A stretch of 62,675 nt of DNA from an uncultured Lentisphaerota bacterium (GTDB lineage Bacteria > Verrucomicrobiota > Kiritimatiellia > CAIQIC01). Location of the stretch: positions 1-62,675 of the forward strand of contig CAISWQ010000118.1 of the NCBI GenBank assembly GCA_903889245.1, in the 5' to 3' direction. This document shows positions 34,187-44,929 of this stretch, piece after piece. Under the pieces are notes generated by a model. The model made no database searches. It saw nothing but the letters and a program-made list of their open reading frames with translations, and was not told where the DNA came from. A program made the position numbers and the translations under genes. Position 1 is the first letter of the stretch, and the number at the start of each line of letters is the position of its first letter.

Positions 34187-34480
34187 ATAACCTGCCCTCC
34201 GAAGGGTTACTCCGGCGGCCTTAATGTCGCCGGATGGATGGCGTTTAGCAGCCGATATGCCAACGAATCCAGTTGAAACCCAGTCGGCGCGTCTCAATGT
34301 CATTAACACCAATCAGTTGAAACTATTTAATGCGTAAAGCCAATAAGGTTCATTGCGCAGACAATGACTACATATTGGTAATATGAACATATAAACGATG
34401 CATATTTGTATTTTGTAGATTTATTGAAAGGGTGAGATCGCTGCTGCCGGTCGCCGGGAGTCACGGTATGCTCCCGTCCC
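34187..34480. promoter_or_regulatory. AT-rich divergent promoter region with repeats
   Basis: About 294 bases between divergent amtB and the secreted glycosidase-like gene. The stretch 34310-34432 is far richer in A+T than the rest of the window. It contains a direct repeat CAGTTGAAAC (34270-34279 and 34314-34323, 44 bases apart, on the amtB side), an inverted repeat CATATT GGT AATATG (34371-34385), and CATTG/CAATG (34351-34366). These are candidate operators. I could not find a convincing sigma-54 box. Confidence 0.5.
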
Positions 34481-37387
34481 ATGAAAACGATGCTGCAAGC
34501 TGTTGGCCGGGGGCTGGCCGCCGCGACTGCGTTGAGTGTGGGTTCCGTCCTGGCCGTGGAATGCGCCGAATCAACAACCAGTCTCACGGTGACGGGCAGT
34601 GCCTATCGCCTCTCTCTGAACAAAACCGCGTGTGATCTGCGTTTGGCCGTGCGTATAGGCGATGGTGGTTGGATGGAAGTCTTGCAGCCCGCCACCACGC
34701 TGGAATTCGGTATCGCCCGCGGTAGTGAATTGGTAACGACATTAGCGGCACGCACCCAGATGGCCTATCAGCGGGTGGGTGCGGACCTCATCATCGGCGC
34801 CACCATCTTGTTGAATCCTTTGTCGGGCGAGACGGCGCAGCTGCACCTGATCTGTGTCGAGACCGGAGTGCTCGTCCAGTTTCTGCCACAGTCCAGCACG
34901 CCGGCGGAGGGCCTCTGCTGGGCGTTGCCGCGCCTCGGCCTCGACGCCCGTCGCTTTTCCGCCTACACGTTCTGGGCCGGGGACGGGCAGCGGCACGAGG
35001 GACCGCTCGAAAACTTGCACCCGCTGCCGGCGTACGCCGGGGTGAGTACGTGGGGGCGTCAGGGCGACACGGTGGCGCGTCTCTCGCCAGACCTCCCGGC
35101 GGTTATTGCGCGTGATACGCAGACCGGGGCCGGGGTGGGCGTCGTCCTGGTGGATGCGCAGAACGCGTGGCGCGACGGCCTGACTTTTTTGCAACGCTAT
35201 CAAGCCGGTACGCTCTTCTTCTATGCTGGCAATGCGCAAGCGGCCGCCGCCCGGCGCGGCCTCTGGGGCTGGCTGGCGCCGTTCGATGGACGTGATGGCG
35301 GCGCGTGTGAAAAGCAGGTGAAGCAACTGCTCGCGCAGACACCGCGGCTGCTGCGTGACTTCAAGCCCGTGGCACCGGTGATCCCGCCGGCGTGGAATGT
35401 GCCCGCCGATGTGCCTGCCTCGGTGCGCCGTGCGCAACCGGTCAACGACATCAGCGAGGCGATGGTCTTCACGATGAACGAGGAGATCAATTCGCCGTAC
35501 GGGATGGCGCTCGCGCGCAAGACCTGCTCCGATGTTCTGGTGCGCGCCTGGTTCAAATGGCACAACGCGCCCGACTGGTCGGGCTACCGCCAGTTCCCGG
35601 TCGAGGCCCACGCGCTGGGCATGTTGTTCGGCGGCGGCATCACCTGCAGCGCGCTCTATGAGGGTGAGAACGGACTGTCCGCCGCCGAGGTGCGCGACAT
35701 GGCTACGCGCGACCCGGCGGGCCAACTTGTTGATGCATGGAAGTCGCCCGGCTGCCGCCACGGCTCGCTCTCGAATCCGCGCTATCTCGACTATCTCCTG
35801 CGCTGGTGCCGCGCGCAGATTGACCAGGGCGCGGACTACCTCTTCATGGACGAGCACAACGCCGCGCTGCATCCCAACGAGGGCTACGACGATTACGCGC
35901 TGCGCGACTTCCGCGACTGGCTGCGCCAAACGTACTGTGAGCAGCAGGGCTGGAGCGCGACCGATGCGCGCTGGCGGCAACAGTTCGGGCTTGATGTGGC
36001 GGACCGCGCGCTGTGCCCGGATGGCACGCTCACGAGCTTCGACTATCGGGCCTGGCTGCGCCGGAATAATTTCCTGGCCGAACCGCTTGCGGCAAAAAAT
36101 TCTTTCCGCGATGCGTGGCTGAAGTTCCGGCACGTCCGCGACGCGCACGCATGGCAGAAGTTGACCGACGGCATCCGCGCCTACGCGGCCGGTAAGGGCC
36201 GGCGTGTCCTGATCAGCGCCAACGGGCTCGCGCCGCGCGTGGATTTGCAGGTGCTAGGTGTCTGGGGCGAGTGGCGCGTGAACAATAACCGGGTCGAGGT
36301 CGGCGACTCGCAACTCGCGACGTGGGCCGGCACGGTCCGGCGCGGTCACGCGCTCGCCGGCCGCAAGGTGCCGGTGGTGTTCTTCCACGACTGGGGCTTC
36401 GGTGAGCCGCCGTTCCCGTGGCTCGCCGTGCCACCCGCCGATCGCGCGCTGTGGATGCGGGTGCGCGGCGCGGAAATCTACGCCGCCGGCGGCCGCTTCG
36501 CGTTTCCCGTCACCGGCCCGTTCGGTTGCGACGCGCTCAAGGATGGCACGCTCGGTACCATCGCGCAGTTGACCCGCTTCTACCACGAGCATGGCGACCT
36601 CTATCGCCACGCCAAGACCATCGCCACCGATGCGCTGGTGACGGAGCCGGACCTCGGCACCGCACTGGCGCTCCGCGGCACGTCGCCGGCCGTGTTGCTG
36701 CATGTGATCAACCACGCCACGCGCGACCACCAACTCCAGGCACGGCAGAACATCGGCGTGGACTTGCCGCTGACGGTGCAGCCGGACAGCGTGCAGGTGT
36801 TCTCACCCGATGGCACAGGCGCGGCGCGACTGGAGAAGGCCGGCGACCACCTGCGCGTACGGCTGGACAAACTGGAGGCTTACTCCGTCGTCGTGCTGAA
36901 CTACACCACGCTGCCAACGTTGACGACGAATTTCGCGCCGCGCCTCGTGCCGGAGAACCGCTGGGAGAAACCGGCGTGCAACGAGTTCGTGGTTCATCCC
37001 GGTGGCGAGGTGGAGAACGCCCACGAATTGGTCACGCCGCTACAGGGGCGGCTGCATCAGCCCCTGCGTAATCCCCCGGTGTTTATCGTCAATGCGCCGC
37101 GCGGCGGCGAGCTGCTGGTCCGCGTCCGCGCCGTCGCCACCGCCGGCGCGCGGCTCGAACTGCGCGAGGGTGACCGCGTCCTGCAAACCTTCGACCTGCC
37201 CGACCGCGACGGCAAAAACGATGCCGGCGCGCGCGAGTGGGAATGCACACTGACCTTTGCCCTCCCGGCCGGCCAGCATCGTCTGACGCTCGACAACACC
37301 GGCGGCGACTGGGCCGCGCTCGACTGGCTCTGTTTCTCCGGCGACTTCGCCGAGCCGGTTTTCCAAGCCTTGGAAAGACCGCGCTGA
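34481..37387 (+). CDS. Large secreted protein, putative glycoside hydrolase
   Basis: 968 residues with a signal peptide (about 1-28). An N-terminal beta-rich region (about 30-310) is followed by a probable TIM barrel (about 320-700) with acidic strand ends such as DYLFMDEHNA, and GKGRRVLISANG, VPVVFFHDWGFGEPPFPWL and AEIYAAGGRFAFP. The C-terminal 250 residues look like a beta-sandwich (LLVRVRAVATAGARLELREG...). The overall layout resembles large secreted glycosidases of Verrucomicrobia, but I cannot name a CAZy family. The last residues (FQALERPR) are encoded by a copy of the intergenic palindrome, so the original stop may have been lost or replaced by that element. Confidence 0.65.
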   Translation: MKTMLQAVGRGLAAATALSVGSVLAVECAESTTSLTVTGSAYRLSLNKTACDLRLAVRIGDGGWMEVLQPATTLEFGIARGSELVTTLAARTQMAYQRVGADLIIGATILLNPLSGETAQLHLICVETGVLVQFLPQSSTPAEGLCWALPRLGLDARRFSAYTFWAGDGQRHEGPLENLHPLPAYAGVSTWGRQGDTVARLSPDLPAVIARDTQTGAGVGVVLVDAQNAWRDGLTFLQRYQAGTLFFYAGNAQAAAARRGLWGWLAPFDGRDGGACEKQVKQLLAQTPRLLRDFKPVAPVIPPAWNVPADVPASVRRAQPVNDISEAMVFTMNEEINSPYGMALARKTCSDVLVRAWFKWHNAPDWSGYRQFPVEAHALGMLFGGGITCSALYEGENGLSAAEVRDMATRDPAGQLVDAWKSPGCRHGSLSNPRYLDYLLRWCRAQIDQGADYLFMDEHNAALHPNEGYDDYALRDFRDWLRQTYCEQQGWSATDARWRQQFGLDVADRALCPDGTLTSFDYRAWLRRNNFLAEPLAAKNSFRDAWLKFRHVRDAHAWQKLTDGIRAYAAGKGRRVLISANGLAPRVDLQVLGVWGEWRVNNNRVEVGDSQLATWAGTVRRGHALAGRKVPVVFFHDWGFGEPPFPWLAVPPADRALWMRVRGAEIYAAGGRFAFPVTGPFGCDALKDGTLGTIAQLTRFYHEHGDLYRHAKTIATDALVTEPDLGTALALRGTSPAVLLHVINHATRDHQLQARQNIGVDLPLTVQPDSVQVFSPDGTGAARLEKAGDHLRVRLDKLEAYSVVVLNYTTLPTLTTNFAPRLVPENRWEKPACNEFVVHPGGEVENAHELVTPLQGRLHQPLRNPPVFIVNAPRGGELLVRVRAVATAGARLELREGDRVLQTFDLPDRDGKNDAGAREWECTLTFALPAGQHRLTLDNTGGDWAALDWLCFSGDFAEPVFQALERPR

Positions 37388-37472
37388 ATTTTTCCAAGGC
37401 TTGGAAAACGGGACGAGCTGTTTTCCCTGGCTTGGACAGATTAGGCGCAACTTTTTCCGAGGCTCGGAAAAA
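37359..37472. repeat. Phased palindrome array 8 (4 units, first one coding)
   Basis: Centres at 37368, 37399, 37430 and 37462 (intervals 31, 31, 32). Units 1 and 2 are near perfect, 3 and 4 degenerate. Unit 1 lies inside the 3' end of the glycosidase-like gene and encodes VFQALER. Confidence 0.9.
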
Positions 37473-37521
37473 ATTTACGGGCGCATTGAATGGTGTTGCA
37501 AGCGGGGGCGGTTGCGCTAGA

Positions 37522-38265
37522 GTGTCGCGCGTGTCAGCGGGATCCAAATACGCCATTCTCGGCGACATCCACGCGAACCTCGAAGCGTTGCAGGCCGTCA
37601 TGGCCGACGCCGAAGCGCAGGGCGTGACCAAGTATGCCTGCACCGGCGACGTGGTGGGCTACAACGCGAATCCCATCGAGTGCCTGGAAATCATCCGCGG
37701 CCTGAAGTGCCCGACGGTGCGCGGCAATCACGATCACTACTGCTCCTACGACGAGGCGCTGGACGGTTTCCATCCGCTCGCCGCCGATGCCGTGGGGTGG
37801 ACGCGCAAGCAACTCAACGACGAGCAGCGCAAGTGGCTGCACGATCTGCCGCTGGTGGCGAAGACGGAGTCGTTCTGGGTGGTCCACAGCACGCTGGACA
37901 TGCCGGACCGCTGGGGCTACGTGTTCGAGGCGCTGGAAGCGGAGGCGAATTTCACCTATCAATTCACACCGGTCTGTTTCTTCGGGCACACGCATGTGCC
38001 GCTAGCGTTCGAGAAGACCGACTATGTGAAGGGCGGGCTCTACTCGAAGATCAAGGTGCAACTGGGCCGCAAGTATTTCGTGAACGTGGGCAGCGTCGGA
38101 CAGCCGCGCGATGGCGACCCGCGCGCGGCCTATGTCATCTATGACCTCACCAGCAACATGATCGAGCTGCGGCGCGTGGCCTACGACATCCCCGCGACGC
38201 AGGAGAAGATCATCAAGGCCGGGTTGCCGCAACGTATGGCCGCGCGGCTGGCCGTGGGACGTTAA
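37522..38265 (+). CDS. Metallophosphoesterase family protein
   Basis: About 247 residues of the calcineurin-like phosphoesterase fold, with the metal-site motifs in order: GDIHANLEAL, CTGDVVGYNANP, RGNHDHYC, VHSTLD and FFGHTHVPLAF, then NVGSVGQPRDGDPRAAYVIYD, as in YfcE/MJ0936-like phosphodiesterases. Cytoplasmic; substrate unknown. No ATG is near the homology start; GTG at 37522 (after AGCGGGGGCGG) or 37531 is the likely start. Confidence 0.9.
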   Translation: MSRVSAGSKYAILGDIHANLEALQAVMADAEAQGVTKYACTGDVVGYNANPIECLEIIRGLKCPTVRGNHDHYCSYDEALDGFHPLAADAVGWTRKQLNDEQRKWLHDLPLVAKTESFWVVHSTLDMPDRWGYVFEALEAEANFTYQFTPVCFFGHTHVPLAFEKTDYVKGGLYSKIKVQLGRKYFVNVGSVGQPRDGDPRAAYVIYDLTSNMIELRRVAYDIPATQEKIIKAGLPQRMAARLAVGR

Positions 38266-38286
38266 GTGGTCTGCCAGGAGATGCCG

Positions 38287-39120
38287 ATGAATATCCGCCG
38301 TTTACTTGCGCTGCTGCCACTGTTGCTCGCGGTGGCACCTGTCCAGGCCCAGATCGAGGTCCTCTGCCGCCCGATCCATTCCCATTTCCTGATCGGCGAG
38401 GAATCCACGGTGCGTGTCGAGGTGCGCAACCAGACCAGCACCCCCCTGATCATCGCCGGCAGCAACCGCAACGCGAAGGTTTCCTTTGAGCTGACCACGG
38501 AGACCGGTTCCGCGGTGCCCGCCAAGCGCGAGTTGCCGTTTGCGGTCTCGGACATCATTAAGCCGGGCCAGGAGTGGATCCGGGCGGTGGACCTGCAGCC
38601 GTTTTTTGACCTGCGCAACACCGGCCGGCTCAAGCTGCGCGCCGTGGTCGAGTGGGATGGCAACGCCTATCTTTCCGCCAAGAGCTTCTTCAATATCGAG
38701 CGCGGCGTTGAAATCGTAAAGCGGACGGTCTCCAGCGGCACCGGGCCGGAGAAGGTCATGATCAAGTACAGCTTGCGGACGGTGGCGCGCGAGGAGGGCG
38801 AAATCCTGTTTCTCTGCCTGGAACATCCGGACACCCACACCCGGTTTGCCGCAGCCAACCTCGGCACCATGATCCGGCTCTATGTGCCACACCTGCTGCG
38901 CGATAGCGGCGGCCGGATTCATGTGTTGCACCAGTCCGCGCCCAACCGTTTCACCCATAGCGAAATTTCCGCCGCCGGCCGGATGCTCAACCAGGAACAT
39001 TTCTCCAACGACTACCAGATGCCCGAGATGAAGGAACTCGAGGGCACGATCATCGTCCGCGGCCGCCCCTATATCCCCGGCGACGAGCGCCGCATGCCGC
39101 TCGGCCCGGACGTGCGCTGA
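38287..39120 (+). CDS. Exported protein, unknown function
   Basis: 277 residues with a signal peptide (about 1-22, LLALLPLLLAVAPVQA) and a beta-rich body. The first part (HSHFLIGEESTVRVEVRNQT) resembles an Ig-like or BatD-type strand pattern. There are no catalytic motifs that I recognise. The ATG at 38287 has an AGGAG site six bases away. It follows the phosphoesterase by 21 bases. Confidence 0.7.
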   Translation: MNIRRLLALLPLLLAVAPVQAQIEVLCRPIHSHFLIGEESTVRVEVRNQTSTPLIIAGSNRNAKVSFELTTETGSAVPAKRELPFAVSDIIKPGQEWIRAVDLQPFFDLRNTGRLKLRAVVEWDGNAYLSAKSFFNIERGVEIVKRTVSSGTGPEKVMIKYSLRTVAREEGEILFLCLEHPDTHTRFAAANLGTMIRLYVPHLLRDSGGRIHVLHQSAPNRFTHSEISAAGRMLNQEHFSNDYQMPEMKELEGTIIVRGRPYIPGDERRMPLGPDVR

Positions 39121-39130
39121 AGGCACCGCT

Positions 39131-40399
39131 TCAATCCACCTCGAAGGGCAGCCGCTCGATGGACGTTTTCCAGAGGGTCTCCAAGTCGGCAGGTGTGAGT
39201 GCGAGAAAACGGCAGAGCAAGTCCAACGGGGGCGTCCGCCGGATATCCGCCGCGGCTTCCAGGCGGCGCAGGTGCTTGAGGTAGTTGAAAAATTTTTCCT
39301 GCCGCGCCGGCCGCATCAGCAGACGCACCAGTCCCCACGCCTCGGCATAGGCCAGTTCCTGCTTGCGCTCACCCTCATAGAAACCGCGGTTTTTGCGCGG
39401 CTGATAGTTCATCAGTTCCGCCAAGGGGAGCAGCCGGCCCGCTTCCAAAGACGCCTTCAGACGGCCGGTCAGTTCAAAGGAGACTGCGCCGGGCACGCGC
39501 GTCTCGTACCACTGCGCCAACCCCTCGGCCAACCAGCCGGGGGTGGCCCCCTCGGCGAGGATGCCGCTCGCGTGCAAGAGTTGATGGGCACCCTCATGGC
39601 GCAAGATGCGCTGATTGCCGGCCTCGGCCAGTCGCATGGCGCTGCAAGCCTGGAACAGAAAGAACAACCGTTGTTGGGCGGCGGCCTCCTCGGTGCGCGC
39701 CTGCACCTCGGCCTTCTCGCCCTGCCAGGCCAGACGCGACAGGATTTCGTCCATGCCCGCCGTGTAGCGTTGGTCGAACACGGTCAGGCGTTGCTGGGTT
39801 ATTTGATAAAAGCCCATGCTGTCATTCCGTCGCGAAGCCACTTTTTTGCGGTAGGCGCAGAAAGCGTCCTCGTCGGTGAACAGCAACACCTGCACATGAT
39901 CCGGCAAACCCAGACCGCCGGTCAAAGCGCCGAAGTGCGCGACGAAATTGGTATGCAGCTCTTGCAGAAGGCCCAGATAACGTTCCGCCGACAGGGCCGG
40001 TTCATCCGTCAGCAGGGCATAGGGCGGACGACGAATCAGGCGCAGTTCAGGGAACTCCAGTTGAAAGCTCACATCGCAATAATTAAGCGGGGGCGGTTTC
40101 TGCTCCACTACCTGTGCGTGACTCAACGCGCCGCGTTCGAACTGCATCAACCAGCGGCTATCGGCACCGAAGGGTGCCTCCCAGTGCACGAGGCCATTCG
40201 TCTCGCCCTTGAACCAGCCGAGCAGGCCCAGGCCGTTGGTCAGCCACAGCGCGTGCGAGGGCGTGGCCGCCAGCATGCGCTGCTCCAGTTGTTTCCACGC
40301 GGTACGCTCCGCCGGCGTCAGGCGCGGATCGTCGGGGCCCGCCAAGACTGCAAGGCTGCCTAGCAGCGCGAGCCAGAGACTGGACCATGGATTTCGCAT
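39131..40399 (-). CDS. Exported DUF1570-like protein with HExxH peptidase motif
   Basis: 422 residues with a signal peptide (about 1-20, LWLALLGSLAVLAG). The gluzincin-type zinc motif HEGAH is near residue 268 (ILRHEGAHQLLH), followed about 20 residues later by PGWLAEGLAQWYE, which supplies the third-ligand glutamate. This matches the DUF1570/peptidase MA-like group common in PVC bacteria. Probably a periplasmic or outer-membrane metallopeptidase. Convergent with the exported protein gene. The ATG at 40399 is followed by the signal peptide; an open frame further upstream crosses array 9. Confidence 0.8.
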   Translation of the reverse strand: MRNPWSSLWLALLGSLAVLAGPDDPRLTPAERTAWKQLEQRMLAATPSHALWLTNGLGLLGWFKGETNGLVHWEAPFGADSRWLMQFERGALSHAQVVEQKPPPLNYCDVSFQLEFPELRLIRRPPYALLTDEPALSAERYLGLLQELHTNFVAHFGALTGGLGLPDHVQVLLFTDEDAFCAYRKKVASRRNDSMGFYQITQQRLTVFDQRYTAGMDEILSRLAWQGEKAEVQARTEEAAAQQRLFFLFQACSAMRLAEAGNQRILRHEGAHQLLHASGILAEGATPGWLAEGLAQWYETRVPGAVSFELTGRLKASLEAGRLLPLAELMNYQPRKNRGFYEGERKQELAYAEAWGLVRLLMRPARQEKFFNYLKHLRRLEAAADIRRTPPLDLLCRFLALTPADLETLWKTSIERLPFEVD

Positions 40400-40435
40400 G
40401 TGAGGGTGCGCGAAGCCTACCGCGCCCCACCCCCT

Positions 40436-40512
40436 TTCCCCAACCTTGGAAAAACCCCGCGGAAAATTTCCAAGCCCTGGAAAAAACAGTGAATAATTTT
40501 CCAAGGCTTGGG
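40436..40512. repeat. Phased palindrome array 9 (3 units)
   Basis: Centres at 40444, 40475 and 40506 (intervals 31, 31), all with one or two mismatches. It lies between infC and the DUF1570-like gene, both leftward. Confidence 0.9.
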
Positions 40513-40525
40513 ACTGCTGGGCTCC

Positions 40526-41167
40526 TCAGCGGGGCAGATTGCCGGCGGAGGCGAGGGCCTGGGCCAGCGCCGAGGGCGGCGCGCCGGGCGCGGGCCGTGG
40601 GGCGGCGGGCGCCGGGCGCGGCGTACCCTGCGGCGCGGGCGCGTGGCCGCCTTTGCCCTTGGTGCGCGGAATCAGCATCATCAGGATGTTGCGGCCCATC
40701 AGGCGCGGCAGTTGTTCCGCCTGCGCGATGTCCTGCACCTCGCGGATGACCCGGTTCATCACCTCGAAGCCGATTTCCTGGTGCGCGCTCTCGCGCCCGC
40801 GGAAGAACAGGATGACCTTGACGCGGTGGCCGTGGGTGATGAAGTCGCGGAGGTGGCGCACCTTGGTTTCGAGGTCGTGGTCGCCGACGTTGGGGTGCAG
40901 TTGGATTTCCTTCACCTTGGTCGCCGAGGAGTGCTGGCGCGACTGCTTGTCGCGCTTTTCCTGCTCATATTTGAACTTGCCGTAGTCCATGATGCGGCAG
41001 ACGGGCGGCTGGGCGGTGGGCGAAATCTCCACCAGGTCCAGGTTGGCGGTCTGCGCCCTCATCAGGGCCTCGCGGGTGGGGACGATGCCGACCTGCTCAC
41101 CATCCACCCCGATCAAGCGGACCTCGGGAACCCGGATCCGCATGTTGATGCGTACTTGTGTTTGTAT
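40526..41167 (-). CDS. infC: Translation initiation factor IF-3, probable AUA start
   Basis: About 213 residues. N-terminal domain: VRINMRIRVPEVRLIGVDGEQ, then VEISPTAQPPVCRIMDYGKF. C-terminal domain: KVKEIQLHPNVGDHDLETK and RVKVILFFRGRESAHQEIG. A Pro/Ala tail of about 45 residues is extra. IF-3 homology (RINxxIR) begins upstream of the first ATG (41143). In that frame there is an ATA codon at 41167 directly after GGAGAAGAAG, so the real start is probably AUA. Rare starts such as AUU are known for infC, where IF-3 represses its own translation. It follows thrS, the usual order. Confidence 0.9.
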   Translation of the reverse strand: MQTQVRINMRIRVPEVRLIGVDGEQVGIVPTREALMRAQTANLDLVEISPTAQPPVCRIMDYGKFKYEQEKRDKQSRQHSSATKVKEIQLHPNVGDHDLETKVRHLRDFITHGHRVKVILFFRGRESAHQEIGFEVMNRVIREVQDIAQAEQLPRLMGRNILMMLIPRTKGKGGHAPAPQGTPRPAPAAPRPAPGAPPSALAQALASAGNLPR

Positions 41168-41215
41168 GGCTTCTTCTCCGCTTGGGCCGCGCGCGTGGGC
41201 TGGCGCGCCGCCGGT

Positions 41216-42982
<1,767 letters not shown>

Positions 42983-43006
42983 CCGAAAGCTTTGCAAACC
43001 TTTCCA

Positions 43007-43027
43007 ACGCGCCGTGCTGTGGCGCGT
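43007..43027 (-). promoter_or_regulatory. thrS leader hairpin that copies a coding segment
   Basis: ACGCGCC and GGCGCGT (43007-43013, 43021-43027) form a 7-bp stem with a 7-base loop, 25 bases upstream of the thrS start. The 17-base core GCGCCGTGCTGTGGCGC is identical to 42931-42947 within thrS, where it encodes the active-site segment RHSTA. A leader hairpin could be a site for autogenous control. Confidence 0.45.
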
Positions 43028-43158
43028 GCAACGGGGACGCAGTGTAGTGATTTCGGGCGGCGCGTCAAACGAATTTCCGCCTGTTTTTCGCTGTTTTCCG
43101 CGTTCTCCCGTCTTGCCGGGGCGCGGCGTTTGGGCTACGTTGCGGCGGCAGGAAAACC

Positions 43159-44754
43159 ATGAGCCCCAAGGACACAACCGAGGCCCTCAAGACCGCCACC
43201 CGGCCCGTCGCGGTGATTGACGTGGGCACGCTGGCGATCCGCATGCAACTGGCCGAGATCGGCGCCGATGGCACAGTGCGCCTGCTCGACCTGCTCCAGA
43301 AGCCGGTGGCGCTGGGCAAGGATAGCTTCACGCGCGGCCGCCTCCAGCAGCCGACGATTGAGCAATGCGTCGCGATCTTCACCGGCTTCCACCAGGTCAT
43401 GCAGGAGCACGGCATCACGCGGCCTGACCAGGTGCTCGCCGTCGCCACCAGCGCCGTGCGCGAGGCGCTCAACCGCGATACGCTCCTCGACCGCATCTAC
43501 ACTGCGACCGGCCTCACCATCCGCGTGATTGACGAGGCCGAGGAAAACCGCCTGATGTACCTCGCGTTCGAGACGCTTGCCGCGGCCGATGCCGACCTCA
43601 AGAACGGCGACGCGCTGCTGATCGAGATCGGCGGCGGCAGCACGGAGGTTCTCCTGGTCCAGCAGGAACGCGTGGCGTTCGCCGAGACCTACAAACTCGG
43701 CTCGCTGCGCATGCACGAGACGCTGGAAGCCTGCCGCGCGCCGGCTGAGCGCGCGCGGGCGATCCTGACGCAGCACATCGAGCGCACGATCGAGTCCATC
43801 CGCCGCAGTGTGCCGGCGACGAAGAGCCTGCGCTTCATCGCCATGAGCGGCGACGCGCGGTTTGCCGCGGCCCAGCTCGGCGCGAAGCTGGCCGAGGCGC
43901 CGTGCGCGCGGCTGGACCTCAAGACCTTCGCCGCGTTTGCCGAGAAGACGATGGGCAGCACGCCGGAACGGCTGGTCAAACGCCACAAGTTGCCGTTCCA
44001 GGAGGCGGAGACGGTCGGCCCCTCGCTGCTCGCCTACGTCCTGCTCGCCCGCGCCTTCAAGGTTGAGCAGCTCATCGTCCCGCGCATCTCGCTGCGCGAT
44101 GGCCTGCTGCGCGAGATGGCCACACGCGACATCTGGAGCGGCGCGTTCGGCGAGCAGGTCCTGCACGCCGCCTGGCTGCTGGCCCGGCGCTACCAGATCG
44201 AGGAAGATCACGCCAAGCATGTCGCCGAGCTGTGCGCCAAGCTGTTCAACGAACTGCAGCCGGAACACCGCATGGGCCGCCGGCACTTCTTCCTGTTGCA
44301 GGCCGCGGCGATCATGCACGAGGTCGGCGGCTACGTCAGCAACCGCAGCCATCACAAGCATTCGATGTATCTGATCGCGAACAGCGACCTCTTTGGCCTG
44401 ACGCGCGAAGACCTCGCGATCATCGCGCTGGTCGCGCGCTATCACCGGCGCGCCGTGCCCAGCGCCACGCACCTGGAATACGCCGCGCTCGACCGCGACA
44501 GCCGCATCGCCGTCTCCAAGATGGCTGCGCTGCTGCGCGTCGCCGACGCGCTCGACCGCGGGCACATCCAGCAGGTGCGCGACTTCACCTGTGCCCGCGA
44601 GCCGGGCCGGTTCGTGTTGACCGTGCCGCAGGCCGAGGACCTGACGCTGGAACGCCTCGCCGTCCGCGAGAAAGGAAACCTGTTCGAGGAGATGTTCGGC
44701 ATGACCATCGTGCTGCGCGAGGGGCGCGCCACCACCGCGGAGGCCCCGGCGTGA
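43159..44754 (+). CDS. ppx: Exopolyphosphatase (Ppx/GppA) with C-terminal HD domain
   Basis: 531 residues. The Ppx/GppA domain has VIDVGTLAIRMQLAE (phosphate loop 1), DEAEENRLMYLA with the catalytic glutamate region, and LIEIGGGSTEVLLV (loop 2), followed by an HD-type domain (HAKHVAELCAKLF, AAAIMHEVGGYVSNRSHHKH). It removes phosphate from polyphosphate or (p)ppGpp. Loop 1 deviates from the usual GSNS (GTLA here). A CAGGAAAACC ribosome site precedes the ATG at 43159. It starts a polyphosphate cluster with ppk1 and the CHAD gene; divergent from thrS. Confidence 0.93.
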   Translation: MSPKDTTEALKTATRPVAVIDVGTLAIRMQLAEIGADGTVRLLDLLQKPVALGKDSFTRGRLQQPTIEQCVAIFTGFHQVMQEHGITRPDQVLAVATSAVREALNRDTLLDRIYTATGLTIRVIDEAEENRLMYLAFETLAAADADLKNGDALLIEIGGGSTEVLLVQQERVAFAETYKLGSLRMHETLEACRAPAERARAILTQHIERTIESIRRSVPATKSLRFIAMSGDARFAAAQLGAKLAEAPCARLDLKTFAAFAEKTMGSTPERLVKRHKLPFQEAETVGPSLLAYVLLARAFKVEQLIVPRISLRDGLLREMATRDIWSGAFGEQVLHAAWLLARRYQIEEDHAKHVAELCAKLFNELQPEHRMGRRHFFLLQAAAIMHEVGGYVSNRSHHKHSMYLIANSDLFGLTREDLAIIALVARYHRRAVPSATHLEYAALDRDSRIAVSKMAALLRVADALDRGHIQQVRDFTCAREPGRFVLTVPQAEDLTLERLAVREKGNLFEEMFGMTIVLREGRATTAEAPA

Positions 44755-44760
44755 CAGGGC

Positions 44761-44925
44761 GTGGAGTGATGGAGTGGTGGAGGAATGGAGTGCTGCCCCA
44801 CGCTCGCGCTCAAAGAATCTCCACCTCCAGCACACCTGTGGGCTTGCGCCCACCCGCCCGCCTGGCGTTGTTCCATGGCTTTCCCAACACTCCAATACTC
44901 CATCACTCCAACACTCCAGCTTGCC
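44761..44925. repeat. Long foldback element of GGAGTA-like words
   Basis: Left arm of GGAGTGATGGAGTGGTGGAG words (44763-44795), right arm CACTCCAATACTCCATCACT and more (44886-44920), separated by about 90 bases that include a smaller hairpin (GTGGGC/GCCCAC, near 44840-44855). It fills the ppx-ppk1 gap and ends just before the ppk1 start. Same family as 11126-11207. Confidence 0.8.
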
Positions 44926-44929
44926 TCCC

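Noticed and set aside
34187-34480. Sigma-54 promoter for amtB
   Set aside because: I found no TGGCAC-N5-TTGCA-like element on the minus strand at a sensible distance.
42983-43177. TGS domain encoded upstream of the chosen thrS start
   Set aside because: The frame is open but the translation has no TGS-like pattern, and its start overlaps the divergent ppx gene.
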